A stretch of DNA of 64,000 bases from an uncultured Hyphomonas sp. (GTDB lineage Bacteria > Pseudomonadota > Alphaproteobacteria > Caulobacterales > Hyphomonadaceae): contig NZ_OY781472.1 in assembly GCF_963677035.1 (NCBI RefSeq), positions 3,129,658-3,193,657 on the forward strand. The letters run 5' to 3'. The position numbers were made by a program, and so were the translations under genes. Below are positions 8,045 to 16,308 of the stretch, one piece after another (the stretch's first letter is position 1; each line of letters begins with the position of its first letter). Below the pieces are notes generated by a model. It made no database searches and had not been told where the DNA came from. It saw nothing but the letters and a program-made list of their open reading frames with translations.

Positions 8045-8341
8045 TTCCCTTTTTCCGTCCTTCGCTCTTCCTGCTCAGCGTGACGCAAGATTAGCGAAAA
8101 CATGGCGAACTGGAGGCCGACGATTCGCGTGGCTTCTCCAACCCTTTAAACATCGCATCCTGCCGTAAATGCGCGCTTAAAAATAAATCCATCCAACACT
8201 TCCGTAGCCGGATGTGTGTTGTCCGCCATGTCATCCTTTGCCCCACATCAGGCTGTCCGCCTGCATCTTGCCGTGGCACCAGCAGCCGTTGGAACGGAGT
8301 GCAAACTCGTTGGCGTGTCGCACTTGCTTACAGAAACGCGC
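8045..8341. other. Gene-free stretch upstream of the DUF481 gene
   Basis: About 300 bases between the DUF481 and nth genes. The left part should hold the DUF481 promoter. The right part holds copy 2 of the 50-base duplicated block (8186-8235), followed by a 50-codon open frame from ATG 8228 to about 8380. That frame overlaps the end of nth and has no recognisable product; it may be a relic of a paralogue of the small gene at 4793. I see no terminator or RNA gene. Confidence 0.5.
8186..8235 (+). repeat. 50-bp duplicated upstream sequence, copy 2
   Basis: Same block as 4751-4800, again reaching an ATG (8228) in a GCCATGTCA context, 3.4 kb downstream and in the same orientation. Differences are mostly single transitions. 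What follows the ATG is only loosely similar between the copies. Confidence 0.7.
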
Positions 8342-9088
8342 CTATTTCTTCTTCTTCGGACCCTTTGGGCCAAGCGATGAGACTTTCGCAGGGTCTGGCG
8401 TTTTCGGCGTGTATTTGCACCATTCCGCGATCACGCAGCGCCAGCATTCCGGCGTGCGGGCCTTGCAGACATACCGCCCATGCAGGATCAGCCAGTGATG
8501 CGCGCCCTTCTTCCATTCTGGTGGCGTCACCCGTTCCAGCCCCGCCTCCACCTCGTCGGGCGTCTTGCCCGGGGCCAGTCCCGTCCGGTTGGAAACGCGG
8601 AATATATGAGTGTCGACCGCAATGGTCGGTTCGCCGAAGGCTTCATTCATGACGACGTTCGCGGTCTTGCGGCCGACCCCCGGCAGGGTCGTCAGCTCAT
8701 CCCGCGTCTGCGGCACGTCTCCGCCGAACTCATCGAGGATTTTCTGGCTGAGCGCGATGACATTCTTCGCCTTGTTGCGCCACAGGCCGATCGTCCTGAT
8801 GTGCCCGGCTACGCCCTCTTCGCCAAGTTCCAGCATCTTTTCGGGCGTATCGGCGATCGCGAACAGTTTCCGGGTCGCCTTGTTCACCCCCACATCGGTC
8901 GCCTGCGCTGACAGGGCCACGGCCACCAGCAGGGTGAAAGGGCTGGAATATTCCAGCTCGGTCTGCGGGTCCGGCCTGTCTTGAGCCAGGGCGGCAAAGA
9001 TCTTTTCGGTATTCTCCGGACCCAGGGTACGGGGCGCCCGCTTTTTGGCAGGCTTTCGCGGAGATGTCTTCTGCGGCGATTCGGTCAT
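8342..9088 (-). CDS. nth: Endonuclease III
   Basis: Nth is a bifunctional DNA glycosylase/AP lyase that removes oxidised pyrimidines in base excision repair. The helix-hairpin-helix LPGVGRKTANVVMNEAFG carries the catalytic lysine, and AVDTHIFRVSNR the catalytic aspartate. The [4Fe-4S] loop is intact with spacing C-x6-C-x2-C-x5-C (CKARTPECWRCVIAEWC). At 248 residues it is longer than E. coli Nth (211) owing to a basic N-terminal tail (residues 1-20) and a lysine-rich C-terminus ending in KKKK. It is divergent from the DUF2244 gene, a pairing seen in other alphaproteobacteria. Confidence 0.96.
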   Translation of the reverse strand: MTESPQKTSPRKPAKKRAPRTLGPENTEKIFAALAQDRPDPQTELEYSSPFTLLVAVALSAQATDVGVNKATRKLFAIADTPEKMLELGEEGVAGHIRTIGLWRNKAKNVIALSQKILDEFGGDVPQTRDELTTLPGVGRKTANVVMNEAFGEPTIAVDTHIFRVSNRTGLAPGKTPDEVEAGLERVTPPEWKKGAHHWLILHGRYVCKARTPECWRCVIAEWCKYTPKTPDPAKVSSLGPKGPKKKK

Positions 9089-9146
9089 GCAATTTGTCTG
9101 TCAGGCCGCTTCCGATGGGGCAAGACCATGATAAGTATTGTTCCTG

Positions 9147-9635
9147 ATGCCTCACACTGACGAGATCATTTATTTTGACGCGCTTCTGACGCCAAACCGC
9201 TCACTTTCCGAGCGGGGCTTCGCTGTCGTCATGAGCATTGTTGGTGTTGTCAGCTTCCTGACCGGCATGGCCTTTCTGTCCATGGGCGCGGTTCCGGTGA
9301 TCGGCTTTTTCGGGCTCGATGCCCTCGCCATCTGGCTGGCCTTCCGCTGGTCGTTCCGGAAACAGCGCGAAGAGACCCGGATCCGCATCACTGCCAGCAG
9401 TCTCGACATGATGCACCGGAAGGCCAACGGCACCGAAAAACGCGTCAGCGTTCCTGCCGGATTTGCCCGTGTCGAACTGGATGAACCCCTCCGCCCCGAT
9501 TCGTGGTTGCGGATCGAACATGGCCGAACCGGCTGGGTGATTGGACGCTTCCTGACCGTTCCGGAGCGCAAATCCCTCGCCGAAGCCATGAAAACAGCCC
9601 TCCACAAAGCGCGGCTTGAGCGCCACGCTGTTTAA
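9147..9635 (+). CDS. DUF2244 family membrane protein
   Basis: A 162-residue protein matching DUF2244 (integral membrane protein family). Two adjacent hydrophobic segments, residues about 22-42 (FAVVMSIVGVVSFLTGMAFL) and 46-62 (VPVIGFFGLDALAIWLAF), form a hairpin, followed by a soluble beta-rich domain with the family's WLRIEHGRTGWVIGRFL. Function is unknown. In related genomes the gene commonly sits beside nth, as here, or near cytochrome oxidase assembly genes. ATG 9147 fits the family start (PHTDEIIYFDALLTPNRSL). Confidence 0.8.
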   Translation: MPHTDEIIYFDALLTPNRSLSERGFAVVMSIVGVVSFLTGMAFLSMGAVPVIGFFGLDALAIWLAFRWSFRKQREETRIRITASSLDMMHRKANGTEKRVSVPAGFARVELDEPLRPDSWLRIEHGRTGWVIGRFLTVPERKSLAEAMKTALHKARLERHAV

Positions 9636-9640
9636 AATAA

Positions 9641-9664
9641 ATGACGCAAGCGTCATGGTTTTTT
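9641..9664 (+). terminator. Probable intrinsic terminator after the DUF2244 gene
   Basis: A perfect inverted repeat ATGACGC-AA-GCGTCAT lies five bases after the stop and is followed by GG and six T residues. The stem is short, so it could also be an operator for the P450 gene downstream. Confidence 0.5.
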
Positions 9665-9738
9665 CAAATTGACCATGATATACACGTCGTAAGCGAGCAG
9701 ACCGGTGCCCAGGGAGACCGGCAAAAGGAGGAAATAAT

Positions 9739-11073
9739 ATGGCTGCCGATACAGTTCATTCCATCGACCATCCGGCCCTCGAACGGCCGAAAGTTTCAGA
9801 CCGCGACCCCCTTCACGAAGGCTATCTCCGTGTTGGTGAGGAAGTTACCCCGGCGTCCAGCCTCGACATGAAAACGCTTGATCTGGTGGACCCGGAAATC
9901 TGGCGCCAGAACAAGATGTGGGACCGGTTTGACCGCCTGCGCACGGAAGACCCGGTGCACTTCACACCGGATTCCTTCGTCGGCCCCTACTGGTCCGTCA
10001 CGACTTACGAAGACATCATGGCGGTCGATACCGACCACAAACGCTTCTCTTCCAGCTGGGAACATGGCGGCATCACGCTGGGCCAGCCACTCGAAGACTT
10101 CGAAATGCCGATGTTCATCGCCATGGACGAGCCGCGCCATTCCGAACAGCGCAAGACCGTTCAGCCGGCCGTCGCACCGAACATGCTCAAGGAGTATGAG
10201 CCGCTGATCCGCTCGCGGACCCAGGGCCTGCTGGACTCCCTGCCCGTCGGCGAGCCGTTCGACTGGGTCGACAAAGTCTCGATCGAGCTGACCACGATGA
10301 TGCTCGCCACCCTGTTCGACTTCCCGTTCGAGAACCGCCGCCAGCTGACCCGTTGGTCGGACGTGTCCACGAACATGAACAACCCGGACATCTGCCCGGG
10401 CGGAGAAGATCAGTGGCGCCAGGAAATGATGGAATGCCTGACGACGTTCATGGGCATCTTCCAGGAACGCCAGGCCATTCCGCAACAGAACGACCTGATG
10501 AGTCTTCTGGCGCACGGCGAAATGACCAAGAACATGACGCCGATGGAATTGCTCGGCAACGTGATCCTTCTGATCGTCGGCGGTAACGACACGACCCGGA
10601 ACACGATGACGGCGTCTGTTTACGCCCTGAACAAGTATCCGGAGCAGTATGAAAAGCTGAAAAGCGACCTGTCCCTGATCCCGAACATGGTGTCCGAGAC
10701 GATCCGCTGGCAAACGCCGCTGGCCTTCATGCGCCGCACTGCGCTGGAAGACGTTCAGCTCCGCGACAAGCTCATCAAGAAGGGTGATCAGGTCGCCATG
10801 TGGTACATCTCGGGCAACCGCGATGAAAAGTTCTGGGACAAGCCGAACGATTATATCATCGACCGCGCCGATGCCCGCCGCCACCTGTCCTTCGGTTTCG
10901 GCATCCACCGCTGCGTGGGCAACCGCCTCGGCGAACTGCAGCTGCAGATCCTCTGGCAGGAACTGATGGAGCGCTTCGAGCATATCGAAGTGCTGGATGA
11001 GCCGTCCTACACGGCTGGGGCCTTTGTCCACGGCTACACATGGATGCCGGTGATCCTGCATCCCAAAAAATAG
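9739..11073 (+). CDS. Cytochrome P450, CYP153-like alkane/fatty acid hydroxylase
   Basis: A 444-residue soluble bacterial P450. The I-helix motif GGNDTTRN, the ExxR region (SETIRW) and the heme-cysteine loop FGFGIHRCVGNRLGE are intact. The segments MRRTALEDVQL, GDQVAMWYISGNRDEKFW and GGNDTTRN are typical of the CYP153 family, terminal hydroxylases of medium-chain alkanes and fatty acids that work with a ferredoxin and ferredoxin reductase. No redox partner gene is adjacent. A strong Shine-Dalgarno (AAGGAGG) precedes ATG 9739 and a perfect terminator follows. Exact substrate is inferred; CYP153-like is more secure than alkane hydroxylase. Confidence 0.88.
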   Translation: MAADTVHSIDHPALERPKVSDRDPLHEGYLRVGEEVTPASSLDMKTLDLVDPEIWRQNKMWDRFDRLRTEDPVHFTPDSFVGPYWSVTTYEDIMAVDTDHKRFSSSWEHGGITLGQPLEDFEMPMFIAMDEPRHSEQRKTVQPAVAPNMLKEYEPLIRSRTQGLLDSLPVGEPFDWVDKVSIELTTMMLATLFDFPFENRRQLTRWSDVSTNMNNPDICPGGEDQWRQEMMECLTTFMGIFQERQAIPQQNDLMSLLAHGEMTKNMTPMELLGNVILLIVGGNDTTRNTMTASVYALNKYPEQYEKLKSDLSLIPNMVSETIRWQTPLAFMRRTALEDVQLRDKLIKKGDQVAMWYISGNRDEKFWDKPNDYIIDRADARRHLSFGFGIHRCVGNRLGELQLQILWQELMERFEHIEVLDEPSYTAGAFVHGYTWMPVILHPKK

Positions 11074-11118
11074 GTCCGGGCCAGAAGCCTGTTGGCTAAC
11101 CCGGCGACAAGCCGCTAG

Positions 11119-11149
11119 ACCTCCCGTCAGATCCTGACGGGAGGTTTTT
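11119..11149 (+). terminator. Strong intrinsic terminator of the P450 gene, containing the next gene's Shine-Dalgarno
   Basis: Two perfect 12-base arms (11119-11130 and 11134-11145) around the loop ATC, followed by a T tract at 11145-11149. The right arm contains GGGAGG, which is also the only Shine-Dalgarno-like sequence for the nitroreductase ATG at 11151, one base after the T tract. Confidence 0.85.
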
Positions 11150-11150
11150 C

Positions 11151-11822
11151 ATGGACGTTTCCAAAGCAGTCAACCAGCGCATCTCAACCCGGGCTTTCCT
11201 GCCCGAAGCCCTTCCTGAAGCTGAAGTCCGTGAGTGGCTGACCCAGGCTCAAAGGGCGCCGTCTGGTGGCAACGTCCAGCCCTGGCGCACCATTGCCGTG
11301 ACCGGACAGGCAAAGGATGACGTCATCGCCATGGCGGCGCCGATCCTGGCGGCCGACCCTCGTGGCCAGAAAACGGACCGGCCAATCTATCCGAAAGACC
11401 TGTGGGAACCCTATGAAGCCCGGCGCCGGCGTGTCGGCGAAATGATGTACGAGACTCTCGATATCCCGCGCGACGACCGCCCGGCCCGCCTGGCCTGGTT
11501 TGCGAACAATTTCCGTTTCTTCGGCGCGCCCCTCGCCCTGTTTGTGGTGATCGACGAACGCATGGGCCATGGACAATGGGGCCACACCGGCATGTACCTG
11601 CAAACGCTTGCTTTGCTGGCAGAAGAACGCGGCTGGGGCACATGCTTCCAGGAATGCTGGGGCGTGCTGCGCCCGGCGCTCAAAGAACATTTTAATCTCG
11701 CGCCAACCGAGATGATCTGGTGCGGTGTCTCCGTCGGCAAGCCGGACAAATCCCATCCGGTCAACACACTCCGGGCCGAACGGGCGTCAGTTGACGAGAT
11801 TGCTGAGTTCCACGGTTTCTAG
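11151..11822 (+). CDS. Nitroreductase family FMN oxidoreductase
   Basis: A 223-residue flavoprotein of the nitroreductase superfamily: an N-terminal FMN-contact region (RISTRAFLPEALPEAEV, then APSGGNVQPWR) and a C-terminal SVGKPDKSHPVNTLR with the second FMN phosphate contact. Such enzymes transfer electrons from NAD(P)H to nitroaromatics, quinones or enones; the true substrate is not evident. Start ATG 11151 fits the family (MDVxxAVNxRxSxRAF). The ribosome-binding site is buried in the terminator stem of the preceding P450 gene, so expression may depend on read-through or on a promoter in the 77-base gap. Confidence 0.88.
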   Translation: MDVSKAVNQRISTRAFLPEALPEAEVREWLTQAQRAPSGGNVQPWRTIAVTGQAKDDVIAMAAPILAADPRGQKTDRPIYPKDLWEPYEARRRRVGEMMYETLDIPRDDRPARLAWFANNFRFFGAPLALFVVIDERMGHGQWGHTGMYLQTLALLAEERGWGTCFQECWGVLRPALKEHFNLAPTEMIWCGVSVGKPDKSHPVNTLRAERASVDEIAEFHGF

Positions 11823-11865
11823 GTTTCGCCGCATTCCTGCCGGAACTGAATGATCTGATCGGCGC

Positions 11866-12474
11866 ATGCAGACGCGCCGGTCCATGCTCGTGTCCACGCT
11901 GGCACTTCCACTCCTCCCCGCAACATCGGGCGAGCGGGCGCTGCCTTTCGCTGCGCGCCTTTCAAAAGCCGCGCGCGACCAGATTGGTGTGACACGAAGC
12001 TATGACGGTGCCTATGTCCGGCTGGATTATCCGATGGGCGATGTTGATCGCTCAACAGGAGTCTGCACCGATGTGGTCATCCGCGCCTATCGGGACGCCT
12101 TCGATACGGACCTGCAGGCACTGGTCCATACCGACATGAACACTGCGTTTACGGACTACCCCGCCATCTGGGGGCTCAGCCGCCCTGACTGGAACATTGA
12201 CCATCGCCGCGTGCCGAACCTCGAACGCTTTTTCGAACGGAAAGGTGCCAGCCTGCCACTGCCAGAAACACGGGCGGGGTGGAATCCCGGTGATCTGTAC
12301 ACGATGCGTCTGGGCGGACGACTGCCGCATATCGGCATCGTCTCCGACAAGCGAACCCCGGCGGGCCATCCCTATGTGATCCATAATATCGGCGCCGGAA
12401 CGCAGGAAGAAGACATTCTCGGAATGTTCGACGACGAACGCCGCTTCCGCTACGAAGTAGCGGCCAGCCCCTAG
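11866..12474 (+). CDS. DUF1287 domain protein, exported
   Basis: A 202-residue protein with an N-terminal export signal ([16 protein letters not shown]; the paired arginines hint at Tat export), then the DUF1287 domain: [29 protein letters not shown] and HIGIVSDKR are its signatures. The domain has an NlpC/P60-like Cys...His arrangement, and a periplasmic amidase or peptidase role is often supposed, though it is not proven. The stop codon overlaps the stop of convergent scpB within the palindrome CTAG (12471-12474). Confidence 0.8.
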   Translation: MQTRRSMLVSTLALPLLPATSGERALPFAARLSKAARDQIGVTRSYDGAYVRLDYPMGDVDRSTGVCTDVVIRAYRDAFDTDLQALVHTDMNTAFTDYPAIWGLSRPDWNIDHRRVPNLERFFERKGASLPLPETRAGWNPGDLYTMRLGGRLPHIGIVSDKRTPAGHPYVIHNIGAGTQEEDILGMFDDERRFRYEVAASP

Positions 12475-13499
12475 TCGTCCTCATTCCATTCGGACATGGG
12501 TTTCTCCGGCGTACGCTCTTCCTTGCGCAACCGCATCACGGCTGCCTTGATGTCATCGCGGTCGAATTCTATTTCATCGTCGGCAGACCGGACGGGCGCG
12601 CGCGTATAGGCGAAGACGCTGATGCCATCATCCTCTTCCTCGTCTACCTCAGCCTCGTCCACGGTTCCTTCCGGAGCGGGTTCTGCTTCAGTCTCAAATT
12701 CAGAGGCAGCATCCGCATCATCTTCTTCCGGAGCATCGTCCATAAAGTCGGTGACGAAAGATTCGATCTCTTCTGTATCACCGCCCGCATCCACGAGCAG
12801 CTCTTCCTCGCTGAGGGCTTCCTCATCCGGCATCTGGAAGCCGTCCGGAATGACATCAGACAGCAGGCCTTCGGCTTCAAGGTCCGCCTTGCCCGGCAGC
12901 GTGCTGAGGCTTTCGAGGCCGAAATGCTCCAGGAACGCATCGGTCGTGCCATAGGTCAGCGGTTGGCCCGGTGTCTTGCGGCGGCCCTTGATCTTGGTCC
13001 AGCCGGTTTCCATCAACGTGTCTAGGACCGCCTTTGAAACAGCCACGCCCCGCACGGCTTCGATTTCCGCCCGCGTCACTGGCTGTCCATAAGCGATGAT
13101 AGCCAGTGTTTCGAGGGCGGCCTGGCTCAGCTTTTTCTGAACCTGACGCTCTTCTACGAAAAGGTAGGACAGGTCCTGAGCGGTCTGGAACCGCCACTTG
13201 CCCGCCACTTCGACGAGATTTACGCCCCGGTTCACGTACAGCGCCCGCAAAGTCATCAGCACATCCGCAGCTTCGATACCCTGCGGAAGGATCTCTGCAA
13301 CCTGTGTTGCCGACATTGGCTCGCCAGCCGCGAACAGAACCGCCTCGGCCCGGCGCACGCCTTCGGCCAGCGCTTCGGTCATGTCGTCGTGCAGCGCTTC
13401 TTCGGACCGGCGGAAGGCCAGCGCGAGCTGCGTCACCGCGCTCGGTTTGTTTTCAGCTGGCGTTTCGTCGTTCATCTCAATCTTCTCAAACATCTGCAT
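12471..13499 (-). CDS. scpB: SMC-Scp complex subunit ScpB
   Basis: ScpB is a winged-helix subunit that, with ScpA, closes the SMC condensin ring and helps segregate chromosomes. Residues about 40-210 are the conserved core ([56 protein letters not shown]). The remaining 130 residues are a very acidic, low-complexity tail ([16 protein letters not shown]), making 342 residues in all against about 200 in Bacillus. Long acidic tails are common in alphaproteobacterial ScpB. ATG 13499 has AAGGGG upstream and overlaps the scpA end by 14 bases; ATG 13475 is an alternative. Confidence 0.93.
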   Translation of the reverse strand: MQMFEKIEMNDETPAENKPSAVTQLALAFRRSEEALHDDMTEALAEGVRRAEAVLFAAGEPMSATQVAEILPQGIEAADVLMTLRALYVNRGVNLVEVAGKWRFQTAQDLSYLFVEERQVQKKLSQAALETLAIIAYGQPVTRAEIEAVRGVAVSKAVLDTLMETGWTKIKGRRKTPGQPLTYGTTDAFLEHFGLESLSTLPGKADLEAEGLLSDVIPDGFQMPDEEALSEEELLVDAGGDTEEIESFVTDFMDDAPEEDDADAASEFETEAEPAPEGTVDEAEVDEEEDDGISVFAYTRAPVRSADDEIEFDRDDIKAAVMRLRKEERTPEKPMSEWNEDD

Positions 13500-14319
13500 G
13501 GCGCGCCCCTTGTGGGTCGGCCTGCGCATTGCGCAGGTAAAGCGGCGCAAAATGCGTGTCCTGCCGGACATCAACCTCGCCATCGCGGACGAGTTCGAGG
13601 GCCGCTGAAAACACGCTGGCCGTGACGGACCGTGTCGGCAGTTCCGGATCCACATCCGTCATGGTCAGGCTGATCTCGTCAAGCGAAGACCACTGCGCCA
13701 GCTGCCCTCGAAGTTGACGGAGCGTGGTACGGGCGAGTTCCAGCGGCAGAACCATCTGCTGCTCGATGACGTGCGGACGCTCTTTTTCCTTTCGGTCACG
13801 GATCGTGCCGAAGGCCTGCGTCAGCTCATAGAGGCTGGCTTTCCACTCCGTGTGGCGGATCACTTTCGGCTGTTCCGGTGTGCCGCGCAGGAAAACGACA
13901 TTGTCCAGGATGGGCCCGCCCTGCAGCTCTTTCACCGCATCGCGCATGGCATCGAGGCGTTTCAGGCGGAAGGCCAACCGGGCGGCCATCTCCTCGCCCG
14001 ACGGCTCATCCTCGTCCGGCTTTTCCGGTTTGGGCAAAAGAAGGCGCGATTTCATGAACGCCAGCCAAGAGGCCATCAGCAAATAGTCAGCCGCCAGATC
14101 CATCCGGCGTTTCTTGGCGTCTTCGATGAAGACGAGATATTGTTCCGCCAAGTCCAGCATGGAGAGGTGAAGCAGGTCCACCTTCTGGCGGCGGGCCAGT
14201 TCCAGCAACAAGTGCAGCGGCCCCTCATACCCGCCGACATCGACGCGGAAAATGTCCTGGATATCAGCCTCTTCCATGTCGGAAGAGAGCACCTCCATCG
14301 TGACAGCGTCCGAACTCAT
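13486..14319 (-). CDS. scpA: Segregation and condensation protein A
   Basis: ScpA is the kleisin of bacterial condensin, bridging the two SMC heads. The 277-residue protein shows the N-terminal kleisin signature [20 protein letters not shown] and the adjacent [21 protein letters not shown] middle linker ([14 protein letters not shown]) and a C-terminal winged helix ([12 protein letters not shown]... [14 protein letters not shown]) follow. The start overlaps the nagZ stop by four bases (ATGA), and the end overlaps scpB, so nagZ, scpA and scpB are translationally coupled. Confidence 0.95.
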   Translation of the reverse strand: MSSDAVTMEVLSSDMEEADIQDIFRVDVGGYEGPLHLLLELARRQKVDLLHLSMLDLAEQYLVFIEDAKKRRMDLAADYLLMASWLAFMKSRLLLPKPEKPDEDEPSGEEMAARLAFRLKRLDAMRDAVKELQGGPILDNVVFLRGTPEQPKVIRHTEWKASLYELTQAFGTIRDRKEKERPHVIEQQMVLPLELARTTLRQLRGQLAQWSSLDEISLTMTDVDPELPTRSVTASVFSAALELVRDGEVDVRQDTHFAPLYLRNAQADPQGARHADV

Positions 14320-15353
14320 ACGGCTGCTCCCACATCAGGAAACAGATCGCGGAAGCGTTGCCATGCCCGGGCGAGTTCGATCGGCTCAGCCTGGCTTGCA
14401 ATGGCATCGGCAGCCGCGGCGCGCTCGCCAGCCCGGCCGGTGAGCACCGGAGCGGCCTCCGCGACTTCCGTCATTTCGGCGAGGATCTCCCCCGGATCCT
14501 TCAGGAAGCCCGAACAATGCAGCAGCATATCGCAGCCCGCCTCGATCGACGCATGCGCGCGATCGGCAAGGCTGCCGCCAAGTGCCTTCATCCCCAGATC
14601 ATCGGTCATCAGAAGCCCATCAAACCCGATTCGGCCGCGTATGATCTCCTGAATCATGTAGCGCGACACCGTCGCCGCCTTGCCGGGATCATAGGCTTCG
14701 AAAGCAATATGCGCCGTCATCGCCATCGGGGCATCGGTCACACGGGCGAAGGCATCGAAGTCTGTCGACAGCTCATTGTCCCCGGCTGTCACGCGCGGCA
14801 ATTCCATATGGCTGTCCGCCATCGACCGGCCGTGTCCGGGAATGTGCTTGATTACCCCGGCCACACCGCCAGCATGAAGACCCGCCAGGGCAGAATTGGC
14901 AAGGTCGGCCACCTGTGCCGGCTCTGTTCCGAACGCCCGGTCCCCGATCACATCATGAGCGCCCGGCACCGGAAGATCGACGACCGGCGCGCAATCCGCA
15001 TGGATGGATAGGCTGGCCAGCTCCGAGGCGATCAGCCGGTGGCCCAGCCAGCAGGCTTCGCGGCCCAGTTCCGGATCCTGCTCGTAGAGCGCAGCATAAT
15101 CTGCACCGCGCGGAAATAGCGGCCACTCAGGTGCCTTGAGGCGCGCGACCCGCCCGCCTTCCTGATCGATAAAAATCAGCGTTTCCCGGCCTGTCGCATT
15201 CCAGATGTCGGCGACCAGCCGGCGGACCTGGTCCCGGGAGACGCAGGAACGCCCCATGAGGATCACACCCCACGGGTCCTGCGCCCGGAAAAGATCCGTT
15301 TCACCTGGTGTCAGGATGGCGCCTGACACGCTGAGAATGCAGGCCTTCGCCAC
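14316..15353 (-). CDS. nagZ: Beta-N-acetylhexosaminidase (glycoside hydrolase family 3)
   Basis: NagZ removes GlcNAc from anhydromuropeptides during cell-wall recycling in the cytoplasm; it also influences AmpC induction in some bacteria. The GH3 signatures are clear: IDQEGGRVARLKAP, the catalytic-loop KHIPGHGRSMADSH (with the His/Asp pair typical of NagZ) and the nucleophile region LLMTDDLGMKAL. The 345-residue length is normal. The start is GTG at 15353, overlapping the preceding TAG stop by one base (TAGTG). It sits between the SPOR gene and scpA, the usual alphaproteobacterial order. Confidence 0.95.
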   Translation of the reverse strand: MAKACILSVSGAILTPGETDLFRAQDPWGVILMGRSCVSRDQVRRLVADIWNATGRETLIFIDQEGGRVARLKAPEWPLFPRGADYAALYEQDPELGREACWLGHRLIASELASLSIHADCAPVVDLPVPGAHDVIGDRAFGTEPAQVADLANSALAGLHAGGVAGVIKHIPGHGRSMADSHMELPRVTAGDNELSTDFDAFARVTDAPMAMTAHIAFEAYDPGKAATVSRYMIQEIIRGRIGFDGLLMTDDLGMKALGGSLADRAHASIEAGCDMLLHCSGFLKDPGEILAEMTEVAEAAPVLTGRAGERAAAADAIASQAEPIELARAWQRFRDLFPDVGAAV

Positions 15354-16180
15354 TATCCGGTCACCACAATACAGTTGTCGCCTTCAGCCTTCAGCGCGTC
15401 GCAGAAAGCATCGGCCTCCGTTTTTTGACCAAAGCCACCGACGCGCAAGCGGTAGAACACACCCTTGGCGCCGAGATCAGCCCGCTGGATACGTTTCCCG
15501 GCGCCGCGGAACAGGTTCGGGTGGTCTGTGGACGACTTACGCCACGCAGCCTCTGCAGCCTCCTGCGTACGGAACGCTGCAACCTGGACCATGTATGCCC
15601 CGCTGTCACTGAAAGCAAATTGCGGCGAGACCTCACGCGGCGGCGGTGGCGGCGCCCGGGGCGCCGGCATCGGAGTCAGCGGCGTTGATTCGATTTTCCG
15701 GTCCGGGCGGCTGAGATCTGCCAGTTCCGCAACTTCGTCGGCGACAGAATTCGGCATGCCATTGTCGGGATCGCTACCGTCCATTTCGTCATCGTTTGGA
15801 CGCAGGTCGATCGGTGGGCCGCCCTGAAGCAGGTCTGCGCCGCCTCCATCATCGAGATTAGCGAGATCCGGGACGCGCTCAGACGCATCCATCTGATCGT
15901 AGAATCGCTTGTCGGTATCACGCACCTCAAGCCCACCTCGATCCTCAGGCACGCGTTTGTAGGGCTGCGCATCGGCGATGACGCTGGGCAAGCCTCCTCC
16001 GTTCGAGCGAATGCCCTGCCGGTAGGTGTTCCAGACCACCGCGCCGAATACCAGCAGCACGCCGATCGCCAGCGCGAGAATCAGCGGTCCCCGCGCCGTT
16101 TCATCGTCGCGGAGATCGAATCCCCGATAATCGTCCTCGAATGGCGAACCTTCATCGGCGCCGTAACGATAGCGGCTCAT
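15353..16180 (-). CDS. SPOR domain cell-envelope protein
   Basis: A 275-residue protein with a short cytoplasmic N-terminus, one membrane segment (LILALAIGVLLVFGAVVW, about residues 33-50), a proline- and acid-rich periplasmic linker, and a C-terminal SPOR domain (residues about 190-275: GAYMVQVAAFRTQEAAEAAW ... VFYRLRVGGFGQKTEADAFC). SPOR domains bind denuded septal peptidoglycan, so it is likely a division-site protein. Its place upstream of nagZ is conserved in alphaproteobacteria, where argS usually precedes it; argS is absent here. Confidence 0.88.
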   Translation of the reverse strand: MSRYRYGADEGSPFEDDYRGFDLRDDETARGPLILALAIGVLLVFGAVVWNTYRQGIRSNGGGLPSVIADAQPYKRVPEDRGGLEVRDTDKRFYDQMDASERVPDLANLDDGGGADLLQGGPPIDLRPNDDEMDGSDPDNGMPNSVADEVAELADLSRPDRKIESTPLTPMPAPRAPPPPPREVSPQFAFSDSGAYMVQVAAFRTQEAAEAAWRKSSTDHPNLFRGAGKRIQRADLGAKGVFYRLRVGGFGQKTEADAFCDALKAEGDNCIVVTG

Positions 16181-16308
16181 GAAACGTCCCTTCAGTCTTC
16201 TTCCCGAGGTTAATTTTTAAGCCTGTTTCGTTAACGGCAATTGAACAGCCCCCCGTCTCGGCACAGCGAAAACGGGATAAACTCAGTTCCTGCAGCAGAT
16301 GACGAGGA

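Noticed and set aside
8228..8380. 50-codon open frame after the second copy of the duplicated leader
   Set aside because: Overlaps the end of nth, has no recognisable features and only loose similarity to the gene at 4793; kept as a possible relic only.
12471..12474. Shared CTAG stop overlap of DUF1287 and scpB as a regulatory device
   Set aside because: CTAG is palindromic, so tail-to-tail stop overlap is an easy chance outcome in compact genomes.
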